From Pedobacter nyackensis (GTDB lineage: Bacteria; Bacteroidota; Bacteroidia; Sphingobacteriales; Sphingobacteriaceae): DNA of 64,000 nucleotides. The DNA lies in assembly GCF_900176505.1 (NCBI RefSeq), contig NZ_FWYB01000014.1, positions 1 to 64,000 of the forward strand, given 5' to 3'. Both the position numbers and the translations under genes were made by a program. Of this stretch, positions 46,378 to 55,480 are shown piece by piece (positions within the stretch are counted from its first letter, which is position 1; every line of letters begins with the position of its first letter). Below the pieces are notes generated by a model that saw only the letters and a program-made list of their open reading frames with translations, was not told the DNA's origin and searched no databases.

Positions 46378-49300
46378 CTAGAAATTCGCGTTTAAAGAAA
46401 AACCAAAACTTCTTGATGCAGCACTTGAACCTACATCTACACCTTGAGACCACCATTTGTTTCCAAGTGGAGCTTCCGGATCAAGATCTTTTAAGTTACG
46501 CCACAGATAGAACAAGTTACGTCCTACAAGGGACACTCTCAAATTGTTAAGTTTCAACTTTTTTGTCACCGACTCTGGTATTTTATAACCCAATACCATT
46601 TCTCTCATTTTGATATAGCTGTTGTCAAAAAGTTCTCCTTCAGCCAGGGATCCTTGTCCCCAGTTATAGGTAGTAAGGTAATAATCAGCAGCAGAGAGAA
46701 CTGTGGTATTTGGCTGCCCGGTTGTCTGGTTTACACCTTGTAGCAAAACACCATCGTTATAAGTTTTTCCATTGCTGGTATAGGTCAATCCTCCATTGGC
46801 AGCATCCCTATATTGCATAGAATTTTCTAACATACCAGCACCACGCATATATTTAAGGTTAGGTGCAATCATTTTCCCACCGAAACGTCCGTCGATTGTG
46901 AAGTTAAGTGAAAAATTATCATAGCTGAAGGTATTAGAAAAACCAGCAGTCAATTTTGGCATAATATTTCCTGCCTTCGTATATTTAGTATCCATTACAT
47001 AGAAACCATCATCATTGATGATATAATTACCCTTATCATCGGTAAGTCTTGGTAAAATGTAAATATTACCTAAATCTTCTCCTGCTTTTGCAACGATTTT
47101 TGCGATATCCTGATCAGAACGATAAAATACAAGCTCAGACAAGCCTTCCATTAATGAAATTACCCTTGATTTGTTTGTAGCAAAGTTAATTCTGGTCTCC
47201 CAGCTAAAATTACCGGATATAGGTTTTCCATTCAGCGCCAATTCAAGTCCTCGACTTCCTACTTCACCAACATTTACGATCTGGCTACCAGCTCCTACTG
47301 TGGTCGAAACCTGTAATGGAACGATCTGATTTTTAACCCTGTTATCATAGTAACTTAAATCCATGCCCAAACGGCCACTTAAGAAACGCGTCTCTAAACC
47401 AAACTCAGCCTCATGCTTCATCTCCGGTTTTAATAAATCATTTCCATATGCCTTTGCCGTTTTCAATGAAGTAACGGATCCATTAATGGTTTGCAAAGAA
47501 GTTTGCGTATAGGCAACATTTGCTTCATATATAGGAGGCGGATTACCCACCACACCATAAGACGCCCTTAATTTACCATAGTTCCAGAAGTCAGGCAATT
47601 TCCAAACATCACTAAAAACAAAACCACCATTTACTGAATAATATGAATAGTTATTGTTTGCCGGAGGAAGTGTAGAAGCATATTCCTGACGAAAAGTTCC
47701 TTCCAGGAACAGATAATCTCTAAAGGATAAATTCAGAATACCCAAGTAAGCATACTTTAACTGCGATTTCCTGTCATCTTTTGTTTCCGGAACACCGAAT
47801 GAGTTGCTGATCGAAAACCAATTCTCTGACACTAATCCATCTCTGGTATTTGATTTCTGATCTTTATAACTTTCGTCACGCGCCTGATAACCTCCGCTAA
47901 CAGACAAATTCAGATCTTCAGCAATTTTATTGCTATAGGTCAACAATGCATCTCCATATAAAATGGCATACTGTCCCTGTGTAGTTGTATATGACCCCGT
48001 ACTGCTAGTACCATTTAGAGCAGAAGGAATCTCCGTATACTGACGGTTTTCAGTTCTAACACCTGTATAATCGTTACCGATACGACCTCTGAATTTCAGG
48101 TTTTTAGCTACATCCCAATTTAAGGTTGCACTTGACAATAACCTGTTTTCATTTTCATCATACTTATTCTTTAATTGCTGCCAGTAGAAATCCAGCAGAT
48201 TTGTAGCCCTGATATTGTAAATAAAAGGCTCAGGACGATTTACCTGATCGAAAGTCGCATATTTGTAACCATTACTGGTTTGGAACTTTTGTTTCATCAG
48301 ATTCATGTCTTCCGCGCGACTGAAAAAACCGGCGAAGGATCCCAACACCTGCCCTAGTTGATAAGGTCTGTTATGGGTAATGGTATTAACATAGTTCACA
48401 ATAACATCAGCAGACACCTTTGGTGAAAGCTTAACCGTAGAATTCAGATTAAATGAGTTTTTTGAACCCGTGTTTCCTGGTTGTGTCCCCCTGAAATCCA
48501 AACGTGAAGCAGAGAAACGATAGTTAACTCCTTCAGTTTGATTCGATATAGCCACATTGGCATTAGAGGTATAGCCTGTTTCATACACATCCCTATAATT
48601 GTCTGGCTGTGCAGAGAATGAACGAATTGAACCGTCCCACCATTTTACTTGCTGACCTTCCATTTTTGGTCCAAAACTGGCATAAGCTCTGAAGTAAGGT
48701 CTTAAACCAGTTGGCGAACTTGCATCTGCTATCCAGCCATCTTCACGTCCGGCATTGGCTAAGTTGGTTGCCCTATCATAACCTGGGCCGTAAACATTTT
48801 GGAAATTAGGAAGAAAGGCCACCTTATCCACGGATCCCTGATAATTAAAGTCGACGCCAAGGCCTCTGCTTTTTGAGCCTTTTTTTGTAGTAATAACCAC
48901 TACACCACTTCCTGCATCCGAACCGTATAATGCCGATGCACTGGCACCTTTTAACACAGTTAAACTTTCTATATCGGCAGGATTAATATCCAGGATACCA
49001 TTTCCACGGATACGCTGATCATCCCAATAATTGTTATTATTGGCACCACCTGCACCATTCTGAGCATCGTTACGGATCATTACCCCATCTACTACATAAA
49101 GTGGCTGCTGGTTATAACTTATGGAATTGATGCCTCGGATTTGCACATTTACCGCACTACCAGACCCACCCGGGGCCGTAGTGATTTTTACACCAGCGGC
49201 TTTACCATACAATGCTGATGCGAAGTTGGTGTTACCAGCCTCTGTCAATTGCTGGGATGTAACCGTACTCACTGCATAGCCTAATGATTTTTCCTGCCGT

Positions 49301-49638
49301 TTAATACCAAGGGCAGTAACGACAACCTCACTCAGGTTAGTATCATACTCCTGAAGTACCATGTCGATAGTTGCGGCAGCACCTACCAGAGCTTCCTGTG
49401 ATTTATAGCCTATATAAGAAAAAACGAGCACAGCCCCTTCTGCAGCAGATATGACATATCTACCGTTAGCATCTGTACTTGCACCATTTTTAGTGCCTTT
49501 TATCTGGACGTTGACTGCAGGGATAGGTGTTCCCGTAGCATCCTTTACGGTTCCCGAAATGTTTTTTTGCGCATAAGCAGTTATTGTTAATAGGCTTAAC
49601 AATAAAACACTTAAACACCGGGAGTAGATCTTTTTCAT
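46378..49638 (-). CDS. SusC/RagA TonB-dependent transporter without STN domain
   Basis: A 1086-residue outer-membrane transporter. After the signal peptide (ending AYAQ) it goes straight into the carboxypeptidase D-like domain (KNISGTVKDATGTPIPAVNVQIKG); there is no STN domain. The plug has ALYGKAAGVKITTAPGGSGSAVNV and LKGASASALYGSDAGSGVVVITTKKG, and the barrel ends FGFSLNANF. Lack of STN agrees with the absence of a sigma/FecR pair here; regulation is expected from the ROK protein encoded 67 bp upstream on the same strand. The likely cargo is an N-glycan or its fragments. Confidence 0.95.
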   Translation of the reverse strand: MKKIYSRCLSVLLLSLLTITAYAQKNISGTVKDATGTPIPAVNVQIKGTKNGASTDANGRYVISAAEGAVLVFSYIGYKSQEALVGAAATIDMVLQEYDTNLSEVVVTALGIKRQEKSLGYAVSTVTSQQLTEAGNTNFASALYGKAAGVKITTAPGGSGSAVNVQIRGINSISYNQQPLYVVDGVMIRNDAQNGAGGANNNNYWDDQRIRGNGILDINPADIESLTVLKGASASALYGSDAGSGVVVITTKKGSKSRGLGVDFNYQGSVDKVAFLPNFQNVYGPGYDRATNLANAGREDGWIADASSPTGLRPYFRAYASFGPKMEGQQVKWWDGSIRSFSAQPDNYRDVYETGYTSNANVAISNQTEGVNYRFSASRLDFRGTQPGNTGSKNSFNLNSTVKLSPKVSADVIVNYVNTITHNRPYQLGQVLGSFAGFFSRAEDMNLMKQKFQTSNGYKYATFDQVNRPEPFIYNIRATNLLDFYWQQLKNKYDENENRLLSSATLNWDVAKNLKFRGRIGNDYTGVRTENRQYTEIPSALNGTSSTGSYTTTQGQYAILYGDALLTYSNKIAEDLNLSVSGGYQARDESYKDQKSNTRDGLVSENWFSISNSFGVPETKDDRKSQLKYAYLGILNLSFRDYLFLEGTFRQEYASTLPPANNNYSYYSVNGGFVFSDVWKLPDFWNYGKLRASYGVVGNPPPIYEANVAYTQTSLQTINGSVTSLKTAKAYGNDLLKPEMKHEAEFGLETRFLSGRLGMDLSYYDNRVKNQIVPLQVSTTVGAGSQIVNVGEVGSRGLELALNGKPISGNFSWETRINFATNKSRVISLMEGLSELVFYRSDQDIAKIVAKAGEDLGNIYILPRLTDDKGNYIINDDGFYVMDTKYTKAGNIMPKLTAGFSNTFSYDNFSLNFTIDGRFGGKMIAPNLKYMRGAGMLENSMQYRDAANGGLTYTSNGKTYNDGVLLQGVNQTTGQPNTTVLSAADYYLTTYNWGQGSLAEGELFDNSYIKMREMVLGYKIPESVTKKLKLNNLRVSLVGRNLFYLWRNLKDLDPEAPLGNKWWSQGVDVGSSAASRSFGFSLNANF

Positions 49639-49697
49639 GTTGATAAAGTTTTGGGTTAGTATTTAGGTTAGTTAATAATTAATAATATTTTTATTGA

Positions 49698-49713
49698 TCG
49701 ATTTATTAATCGA
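49698..49713. promoter_or_regulatory. Perfect inverted repeat upstream of susC, candidate ROK operator
   Basis: TCGATT-TATT-AATCGA spans 49698-49713, overlaps the ROK stop codon (49706-49708) and lies 60-75 bp upstream of the susC ATG. It differs in sequence from the repeat upstream of the ROK gene itself, so the binding protein is uncertain. Confidence 0.35.
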
Positions 49714-50887
49714 ATTTACTGTTCTCTATAACCAGACTTGCAGCAGCAAGCAGTTCCGCATCTGCGGCTAATTCTGAAACGACAATAGTGGTTTGACCTG
49801 CAATCCTCGGGATGCAGAATTCGTTCACCGCTTGTTGTACTGATGGTAATAATATTTTGCCAGCTATGGCACCGCGACCGCTCAATACAATACGTTCAGG
49901 ATTCATAATATGGATTAGTGTAGCCAATCCTTTTCCAATAAGAAAAGCAGCATCTGAAAGAATAGATACTGCAAGTGGATCATGATTGCTTGCAGCTTCA
50001 AGGAAAATTTCACCTACATTTCGGCCGCTTTCTTTAAACAACTGAGTCATACTTGTTGCAGCCCCGTTCTTTATTTCCTCTTTAGCTCTTTCTGTCATTA
50101 CTAAGAGCGAAGTCTCAACTTCCAGACAGCCACGTTTACCACAAGAGCATAAATTATTAGTATTGGAAAGCGGTATATGGCTAAACTCACCGGCATAACC
50201 GCTGCTTCCTCTATATAGCTTTCCATTTACAATCATCCCCAACCCTGTTCCCCAACCTATGTTAGCTACCATCACATCTTGTCTTCCTACAGCTGCACCA
50301 AAATTTAGTTCAGCCAGAGCAATTAAGCTGGAGTCATTGTCCATAAATATTGGAAGTCCCAATTTATCCAACATGTATTTCGCGAGAGGCTTACCATCTT
50401 TCGTTCTTAAATGAGAATTATTTATCCCCTCTTCCACATCAATAAAACCAGGGATACCAATACCTACTCCTAATATTTTTTCAATATCAATACCGGAAGC
50501 TTTTATATTTTCATCAATAAAGGCTATTAATCTATCTACTGCCTTAGCATCACCCGGAATGATCAATTCAAGAGTTTTAGTAGGAAAGACAATTGTACGA
50601 GATAGATCATATATCGCCATCCTTGTAGTGAACTGATCCATTGCAATAGAAACAATATACTTCTGCATTTCTGGGTTAAGAAGAAATAAAGAAGCCCTCC
50701 TACCACCGGTAGATTGCGCGAGTCCCTGATCTTTAATATAGCCATCTGCCATCAACTCATTTACAACCTTAGTCACCAGAGGTAAACTTTTATTAGTCAG
50801 TTTACTTAATTGAGCAAGTGAAAGTGAATCCTTATAGTAAAGATGCTTTATGATATCAGATCTTAATGATTGCGCCTTTTCTATCAT
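49706..50887 (-). CDS. ROK-family transcriptional repressor (NagC/XylR type)
   Basis: A 393-residue regulator. The N-terminal winged helix-turn-helix includes SLAQLSKLTNKSLPLVTKVVNELMADGYI (~20-48). The sugar-kinase-like body has IGVGIPGFIDVEEG, FMDNDSSLIALAE, NIGWGTGLGMIVNG and the zinc-binding CSCGKRGCLEVE motif. It is first in the long minus-strand locus and probably represses it until a sugar such as GlcNAc, mannose or a phosphorylated derivative binds. A promoter with flanking inverted repeats precedes it, suggesting autoregulation. Confidence 0.92.
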   Translation of the reverse strand: MIEKAQSLRSDIIKHLYYKDSLSLAQLSKLTNKSLPLVTKVVNELMADGYIKDQGLAQSTGGRRASLFLLNPEMQKYIVSIAMDQFTTRMAIYDLSRTIVFPTKTLELIIPGDAKAVDRLIAFIDENIKASGIDIEKILGVGIGIPGFIDVEEGINNSHLRTKDGKPLAKYMLDKLGLPIFMDNDSSLIALAELNFGAAVGRQDVMVANIGWGTGLGMIVNGKLYRGSSGYAGEFSHIPLSNTNNLCSCGKRGCLEVETSLLVMTERAKEEIKNGAATSMTQLFKESGRNVGEIFLEAASNHDPLAVSILSDAAFLIGKGLATLIHIMNPERIVLSGRGAIAGKILLPSVQQAVNEFCIPRIAGQTTIVVSELAADAELLAAASLVIENSKFD

Positions 50888-50912
50888 TGTATATTAGGTT
50901 AGTATGCTTAAA

Positions 50913-50968
50913 CAAACTTAATAATTTAAAACAATACTTCCCAAATCTTTTTAAATAATTTATTAAGT
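50913..50968 (-). promoter_or_regulatory. Promoter and candidate operator of the ROK gene
   Basis: The minus strand has TTTG (50945-50942), 21 bases, then TAAGTTTG (50920-50913), a full -7 match with slightly long spacing. ACTTAATAA at 50916-50924 overlaps the -7 box, and its reverse complement TTATTAAGT lies at 50960-50968, just upstream of the -33. This suits an autorepressor binding two half-sites. Confidence 0.45.
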
Positions 50969-51004
50969 TGTTCAATGTTTATAAAATAATGTACAACTTT
51001 GGAC

Positions 51005-51036
51005 AAAAAAAAGCCCCTTAACCATAGCTTAAGAGG
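51005..51036 (-). terminator. Rho-independent terminator of the beta-lactamase gene
   Basis: On the minus strand CCTCTTAA pairs with TTAAGGGG (one mismatch) around a short loop and is followed by CTTTTTTTT. It lies about 105 bp past the beta-lactamase stop, upstream of the ROK promoter. Confidence 0.75.
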
Positions 51037-51142
51037 TACAGATAAAAAAGGAAAAATACCATTTAAATACACGACAACTGCGTTTAACAGCTTTTTAAAG
51101 TCCGTAAAAAATAGCCACTAGCGATAAAAAGATGTCCATACT

Positions 51143-52033
51143 TTAATTACCTTCTTCCCAGGCAGCCTTTGCAAGCTCAGCGATGATCTTTTCATTTTCT
51201 TTTTCGCTCTCTTTAGACATGGATACAAAAACGGAAATGATCATTTTCTTTCCATTTCTTAGCGTAACAATCCCCACATCATTTGAAGCCGCAGTAACGC
51301 CCTCCTTATTCATTCCAGAAAAGCCTGTCTTGTGTGCTACAACTGTTCCTGGAGGCAGGAGTCCTTTAATTTTATTAGGTCCTGTGGTAGTTTCCTCCAT
51401 TACCTTCATCAAAAAATCACCAGTATGCTTTTTTAACACTTTCCCGTTGCAAAACTTTTCCAGCAAGGCATTAGCCGATTTTGGGGTAGTCCAGTTACGA
51501 AACTGCACTTTATCGTCGTTATGCATTTCTTCTTCAGTAGCAGTTATTTCACAGTCTTTGATTCCTAAACCAGCTATATACTGATGGACCTTATTTGGTC
51601 CGCCCAATAGTCGGAATAAGATGTCACAACCATTATTATCACTCGCTGAAACTGTAAATTTGATAATTTCAGTCAATGCTACACTTACATTTCCACCAGG
51701 ATATTTATCCCTTAACGGGCTCCATGTATTTGGTAACAAGTCGCTCTTTTTTACAAAAATCTTTTCATTCAGTTTGAACTTACCTTTATCCACTTGATCC
51801 AGTACGGCCAAAGCGAGATGAAACTTATACACACTCTGCATGGGATAATGCTTATCACCATTTACAGAAACAGATCTTTTATTTTCGAGGTATAATACGG
51901 AAACACCAACATCAGCTTTTTTGCCATTAATGATAGACTCCATTCTTTGTTGAAGTTTATTGGCCTGTCCATAAACTGTGAATGAAAAAACTGACATAAA
52001 AACTGTTAAGAAAATCGTGCAAATCTGTTTCAT
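51143..52033 (-). CDS. Class A beta-lactamase (probably subclass A2)
   Basis: A 296-residue periplasmic serine beta-lactamase with a signal peptide (cleavage near VYGQ). S67-V-Y-K70 is the SxxK active site, S131-D-N the second motif, EEEM at 168-171 the omega-loop region, and K235-T-G the third motif. The sequence resembles the Bacteroidota A2 group (CepA/CfxA/PER-like). It hydrolyses beta-lactams. It is a single-gene unit with its own terminator and no mobile-element genes adjacent, so it is probably a resident gene of the lineage. Confidence 0.9.
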   Translation of the reverse strand: MKQICTIFLTVFMSVFSFTVYGQANKLQQRMESIINGKKADVGVSVLYLENKRSVSVNGDKHYPMQSVYKFHLALAVLDQVDKGKFKLNEKIFVKKSDLLPNTWSPLRDKYPGGNVSVALTEIIKFTVSASDNNGCDILFRLLGGPNKVHQYIAGLGIKDCEITATEEEMHNDDKVQFRNWTTPKSANALLEKFCNGKVLKKHTGDFLMKVMEETTTGPNKIKGLLPPGTVVAHKTGFSGMNKEGVTAASNDVGIVTLRNGKKMIISVFVSMSKESEKENEKIIAELAKAAWEEGN

Positions 52034-52081
52034 AGTTAAAAGTTAATCGGTACTGCCTAAGATAAAACAAAAAATTAATTA

Positions 52082-54382
52082 CTACTTCATGATCATTAAA
52101 CTGCCCGAAATTACTTGCTTATGATCCAGATTAATGACGTAGTAAAAAACTCCGGGATCGCAAAGTTTACCTTTGTAATCTCCCTCCCAGGACTTACTAT
52201 ATCCCACAGATTTAAACACCTCACCTCCATAGCGGTTAAAAATCCGAACCTTACAATTGGGAAAAGCTGAAATACCTCTAATTTGCCACTGATCATTTAT
52301 CCCATCTCCATTGGGACTGAACGCTGTTGGAGGTAATATTTTAGTTGGTGTGATTACTTTCACAACGATGCCATTAGATCCTGCTACAGCGTTATATGTG
52401 CACACTAAATCTGCAATCATAGTGCAACTTACCTCATCACCATCTACAAGCGTTGTTGTTGTAAAACCAGGTGTACTTATCCCAACCGACCTTCCATTTA
52501 CCTGCCAGTCAAATACAGGATTTACTCCTCCATTAACAACACTAGTCTGGAATGTAACTGCTGCACCCTTATAAATTTCAGTCTGGTTATGAGTTATAAC
52601 CAAGGTGGGCGTTAAGTTTGGCTTTACCTTGACGCTAATCTTATTGCTACTAACTACAGATAACAATTGACAGTATGGGGCGTCGCTGGTAATTACGCAG
52701 GAAACTTCATCAAGATCGTTGAGCAGATTTGTTTCATAAACAGCACCATGTGGGGCATCCGACACATCATTTCCATTAACCTTCCACAGGTATACCGGAT
52801 TGGTTCCTGCATTGGTTACCTGAGCACTAAAAGTAATATGTGCCCCCTGACAAATTTCATCTTTATCAGTTGAAATAACAACTGAAGGACTCGCAGATTG
52901 ATCAGGGGCCTGCAAAGTAATTGGATTGCTATTAACGATTGCATTTTGCACACAGACCTCATTACTCCTAAGCTCACAAGTCACAACATCGGCCACTTTT
53001 AGGCCCGCATCAGAAAAGGTAGCGTTTATTGCTCCGCTTACATCAATTCCATTAATTTTCCATTTGAAAACAGGATTTGTACCACCATTTACCGTATTCG
53101 CAGTAAATACAGGCTGAAAAGAACTACAAACCGTATTTGCACTGCTTGTAATGGTTATGCCCGCAACTTTATTGTCTGCAACTACAATTTGGTTCGAAAC
53201 GACTTCACAGCCTGTAGTTGTCTTAATTTTAGCCGTATAGATTCCGGGCAAAGTTGTGGTTAAGGTTCCAGTATAGATATTAGCAAATTTAATTACCCGA
53301 TTACTCGAAAAATCAGTAACGTATAGGTTATTATGAGCATCCATCCATACTCCAACTGGTGTAACCTGATTGGCGTTTGTCCCCTGACCATTGCCTCCTG
53401 CAATGATGATGCCCGTTGATGAGCCTGGGGTCCATTTTTGCACACTATAGCCTGTATAATCAGTAACATAAATATTCCCGCTACCATCTACAAATACCCC
53501 AAGTGGATTACCTAAATAGATGCTACCATTACTCCTAGCTACAGTGACTCCACTAGTAGCTCCAGGCGCCCATTTTTGTACCCTACCATTGTCGGTATCA
53601 CATATGTAAAGGTTTCCGGCAGCATCGACGAAGATTCCTGTGGGCGTTGACAACTGATTTGCAGCACTTCCATAGCCATTTCCTCCGGCCACAACAATTC
53701 CAGTACCGCCAGCTGCTGGGAACTTAAGTACACTTGCTCCATTTTGTTGAGAAACAAATAAATTACCCTGCGCATCAATAAATACTCCTGTTGGCGTGTT
53801 TAATGATGTAGCTACGGTAACTCCTGCCGTTGCGCCGGGAGCCCACTTCTGCACTCTATTGTTATTTTGATCCGCTACATAAACATTGCCTGCGGCATCA
53901 ACGGCAACAGATGTTGGCCGGTTAAATTGATTGGCATTAGAGCCAGATCCATTACCGCCAGCAACAGTAACCCCAAAAGTTGCACCGGGAGCCCATTTCT
54001 GAACGCGATTATTTCCCATATCAGGAATATAAAGATTGCCTTGCGCGTCAACAAATAATCGATTGGGGCTGTTCAGTTGATTTCCTCCTGTGCCTCCTCC
54101 ATTTCCCCCAGCCACAACAACTCCGTTGTTTTGCTGAACCGTGCCTTGGGTAAGAATCGTTGTACCGTTCAACTCCCAAGATATGGATGCAACCGGCTCA
54201 CTGCTTGTAACAGTTAGTACACTTCCAACACAATTATCCCCAGACAATGTTGCAGTACAATCCCTATTTTTTTTCCTGGAACTTCCATTAGGGTTAACAT
54301 CTGCATTAGGCAGAGAAATAGCATACACAAGGGCATTTGAAACGCAAATGACCAATAGCATGAGGAGCACTTTAGATTTCAC
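52082..54382 (-). CDS. NHL-repeat and Ig-like protein with T9SS type B sorting domain
   Basis: A 766-residue secreted protein read from a GTG start (an ATG seven codons later is possible). Signal peptide, then a short Ig-like region (~45-85), then about six NHL units (~87-370) with the theme FVDAAGNLYICDTDNGRVQKWAPG. Next come three homologous Ig/PKD-like repeats (~405-650) with the theme NGGTNPVFKWKINGIDVS. The end (ILPPTAFSPNGDGINDQW to SGSLMIMK) is the gliding-motility-associated C-terminal domain, a type B signal for the type IX secretion system. It should be exported across the outer membrane and stay cell-associated. The role is unknown; adhesion or a beta-propeller scaffold is plausible. 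Confidence 0.88.
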   Translation of the reverse strand: MKSKVLLMLLVICVSNALVYAISLPNADVNPNGSSRKKNRDCTATLSGDNCVGSVLTVTSSEPVASISWELNGTTILTQGTVQQNNGVVVAGGNGGGTGGNQLNSPNRLFVDAQGNLYIPDMGNNRVQKWAPGATFGVTVAGGNGSGSNANQFNRPTSVAVDAAGNVYVADQNNNRVQKWAPGATAGVTVATSLNTPTGVFIDAQGNLFVSQQNGASVLKFPAAGGTGIVVAGGNGYGSAANQLSTPTGIFVDAAGNLYICDTDNGRVQKWAPGATSGVTVARSNGSIYLGNPLGVFVDGSGNIYVTDYTGYSVQKWTPGSSTGIIIAGGNGQGTNANQVTPVGVWMDAHNNLYVTDFSSNRVIKFANIYTGTLTTTLPGIYTAKIKTTTGCEVVSNQIVVADNKVAGITITSSANTVCSSFQPVFTANTVNGGTNPVFKWKINGIDVSGAINATFSDAGLKVADVVTCELRSNEVCVQNAIVNSNPITLQAPDQSASPSVVISTDKDEICQGAHITFSAQVTNAGTNPVYLWKVNGNDVSDAPHGAVYETNLLNDLDEVSCVITSDAPYCQLLSVVSSNKISVKVKPNLTPTLVITHNQTEIYKGAAVTFQTSVVNGGVNPVFDWQVNGRSVGISTPGFTTTTLVDGDEVSCTMIADLVCTYNAVAGSNGIVVKVITPTKILPPTAFSPNGDGINDQWQIRGISAFPNCKVRIFNRYGGEVFKSVGYSKSWEGDYKGKLCDPGVFYYVINLDHKQVISGSLMIMK
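53272..54121 (-). repeat. Tandem NHL-coding repeats
   Basis: About six units of roughly 50-58 codons encoding the propeller. Each contains a GGNG-type loop followed by an NRVQKW or similar strand. Boundaries are approximate because they were judged from the protein. Confidence 0.7.
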
Positions 54383-54453
54383 GCGAGTCGTTTATTTTGA
54401 CGTCGAAATTAAAGCTTTAATTTTGCAATATGAAATTCATCAGAATTGCAAAA

Positions 54454-54489
54454 ACAAAAGGCGAAAACCATATGATTTTCGCCTTTTGT
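54454..54489. terminator. Terminator after arginase, CCATATG-centred
   Basis: A perfect 14-bp stem (ACAAAAGGCGAAAA / TTTTCGCCTTTTGT) around CCATATGA. On the minus strand a TTTTGTTTTT tract follows, suiting termination of rocD-rocF. Its core is nearly identical to the hairpin at 57366-57396. Confidence 0.75.
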
Positions 54490-54515
54490 GCCCCAAGAGG
54501 AAAAATAGGAATATA

Positions 54516-55475
54516 TTAATTGTTCTCCTCAACAAAAGGAGTAATTTGTTCCAATATTTCGAAAGCAGTTTCGGCCATTTTGTTCCCTTTGGTGTCAAGC
54601 AAAGGATTAACTTCTACCACTTCCAAGCATATAACCTTTCGGGAGGCAATGATCCTTTTAATGATATCAATGATTTCGTACTGATCAAATCCTTTGGCAA
54701 CAGGTGTACCGGTTCCATAAGAAATCAAATCGCAATCCATGCTATCAACATCGAAAGAAATATAAATCATGTCACAATCTGACAATTTATTTAGCGACTC
54801 CTCTACACATGTTTCTAAACCACGAAAACGTACTTCTTCTACCTTATAATTTTTAATTCCTAAATTTTGTATTTGAATATCTTCAGATTCTTCGGTGTCA
54901 CGAACACCGAAATATATCAAATGTTCGGGTTTCAATTTAGGCAGATTGGTTCCTATAGTCTTCAAATTATCCCAGTAAAGCAGGGTTTCTCCCTCAACCT
55001 TATTTACTTGACAGTTCAAATTATCATTGGCTAGTGCGGCAGCCAAAGGCATTCCGTGTATGTTCCCCGAAGGAGAGGTATAAGGCGAATGCAAATCAGC
55101 ATGAGCATCAATCCAAAACACACCCAGCGTTTTATCCGGATGTGCAGTTTTGATCCCACTCATTGTTCCTAAAGCCGATGAGTGATCTCCAGAAAATACC
55201 AAAGGGAATTCTTTCTCCAATAAAGTTTGTTCAACTACTTTAGCAACCCGGGTACATTGTTGTAGTACTTTCTCAATTCTTTTAGCAAAAGAATTGCGGT
55301 CCTTTTCGTAGATCGTTTCATTATGCGTTTCTACATCTACAAACGGGAAATTGTTAAAATATTCACTGCCCTTATTAATGGCGGCAACTTCAATAGCATC
55401 AATCCCCATATCCGACCCCCGCGTTCCTGCCCCAATATCAGACCTATTTTTTATGAGTTTGATCGATCTTTTCAT
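54516..55475 (-). CDS. rocF: Arginase
   Basis: A 319-residue ureohydrolase converting arginine to ornithine and urea in the cytoplasm. Manganese ligands are visible as H98 (SGDHS), D123/H125/D127 (IDAHADLH) and D242/D244 (SFDVDSMD). GNIHGMPLA after the second motif and the ending VNPLLDTKGNKMAETAFEIL are typical of arginase; agmatinase or formimidoylglutamase would be the alternatives. It lies 5 bp after rocD in the same operon, which strongly supports arginase. No urease genes are in the window. Confidence 0.9.
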   Translation of the reverse strand: MKRSIKLIKNRSDIGAGTRGSDMGIDAIEVAAINKGSEYFNNFPFVDVETHNETIYEKDRNSFAKRIEKVLQQCTRVAKVVEQTLLEKEFPLVFSGDHSSALGTMSGIKTAHPDKTLGVFWIDAHADLHSPYTSPSGNIHGMPLAAALANDNLNCQVNKVEGETLLYWDNLKTIGTNLPKLKPEHLIYFGVRDTEESEDIQIQNLGIKNYKVEEVRFRGLETCVEESLNKLSDCDMIYISFDVDSMDCDLISYGTGTPVAKGFDQYEIIDIIKRIIASRKVICLEVVEVNPLLDTKGNKMAETAFEILEQITPFVEENN

Positions 55476-55480
55476 AAATC

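Noticed and set aside
51143..52033. Beta-lactamase as a recently acquired mobile resistance gene
   Set aside because: No IS, integron or conjugation genes adjoin it, it has its own terminator, and its composition looks like its neighbours.
53272..54121. Repeated units that could suggest a CRISPR array
   Set aside because: The units are about 150-175 bp, in frame and encode NHL propeller blades. There are no short identical repeats with unique spacers.
54141..54782. A 213-codon plus-strand frame across the T9SS gene start and the rocF end
   Set aside because: It crosses a terminator and two clear genes and has no family features. Both minus-strand genes have full motif support.
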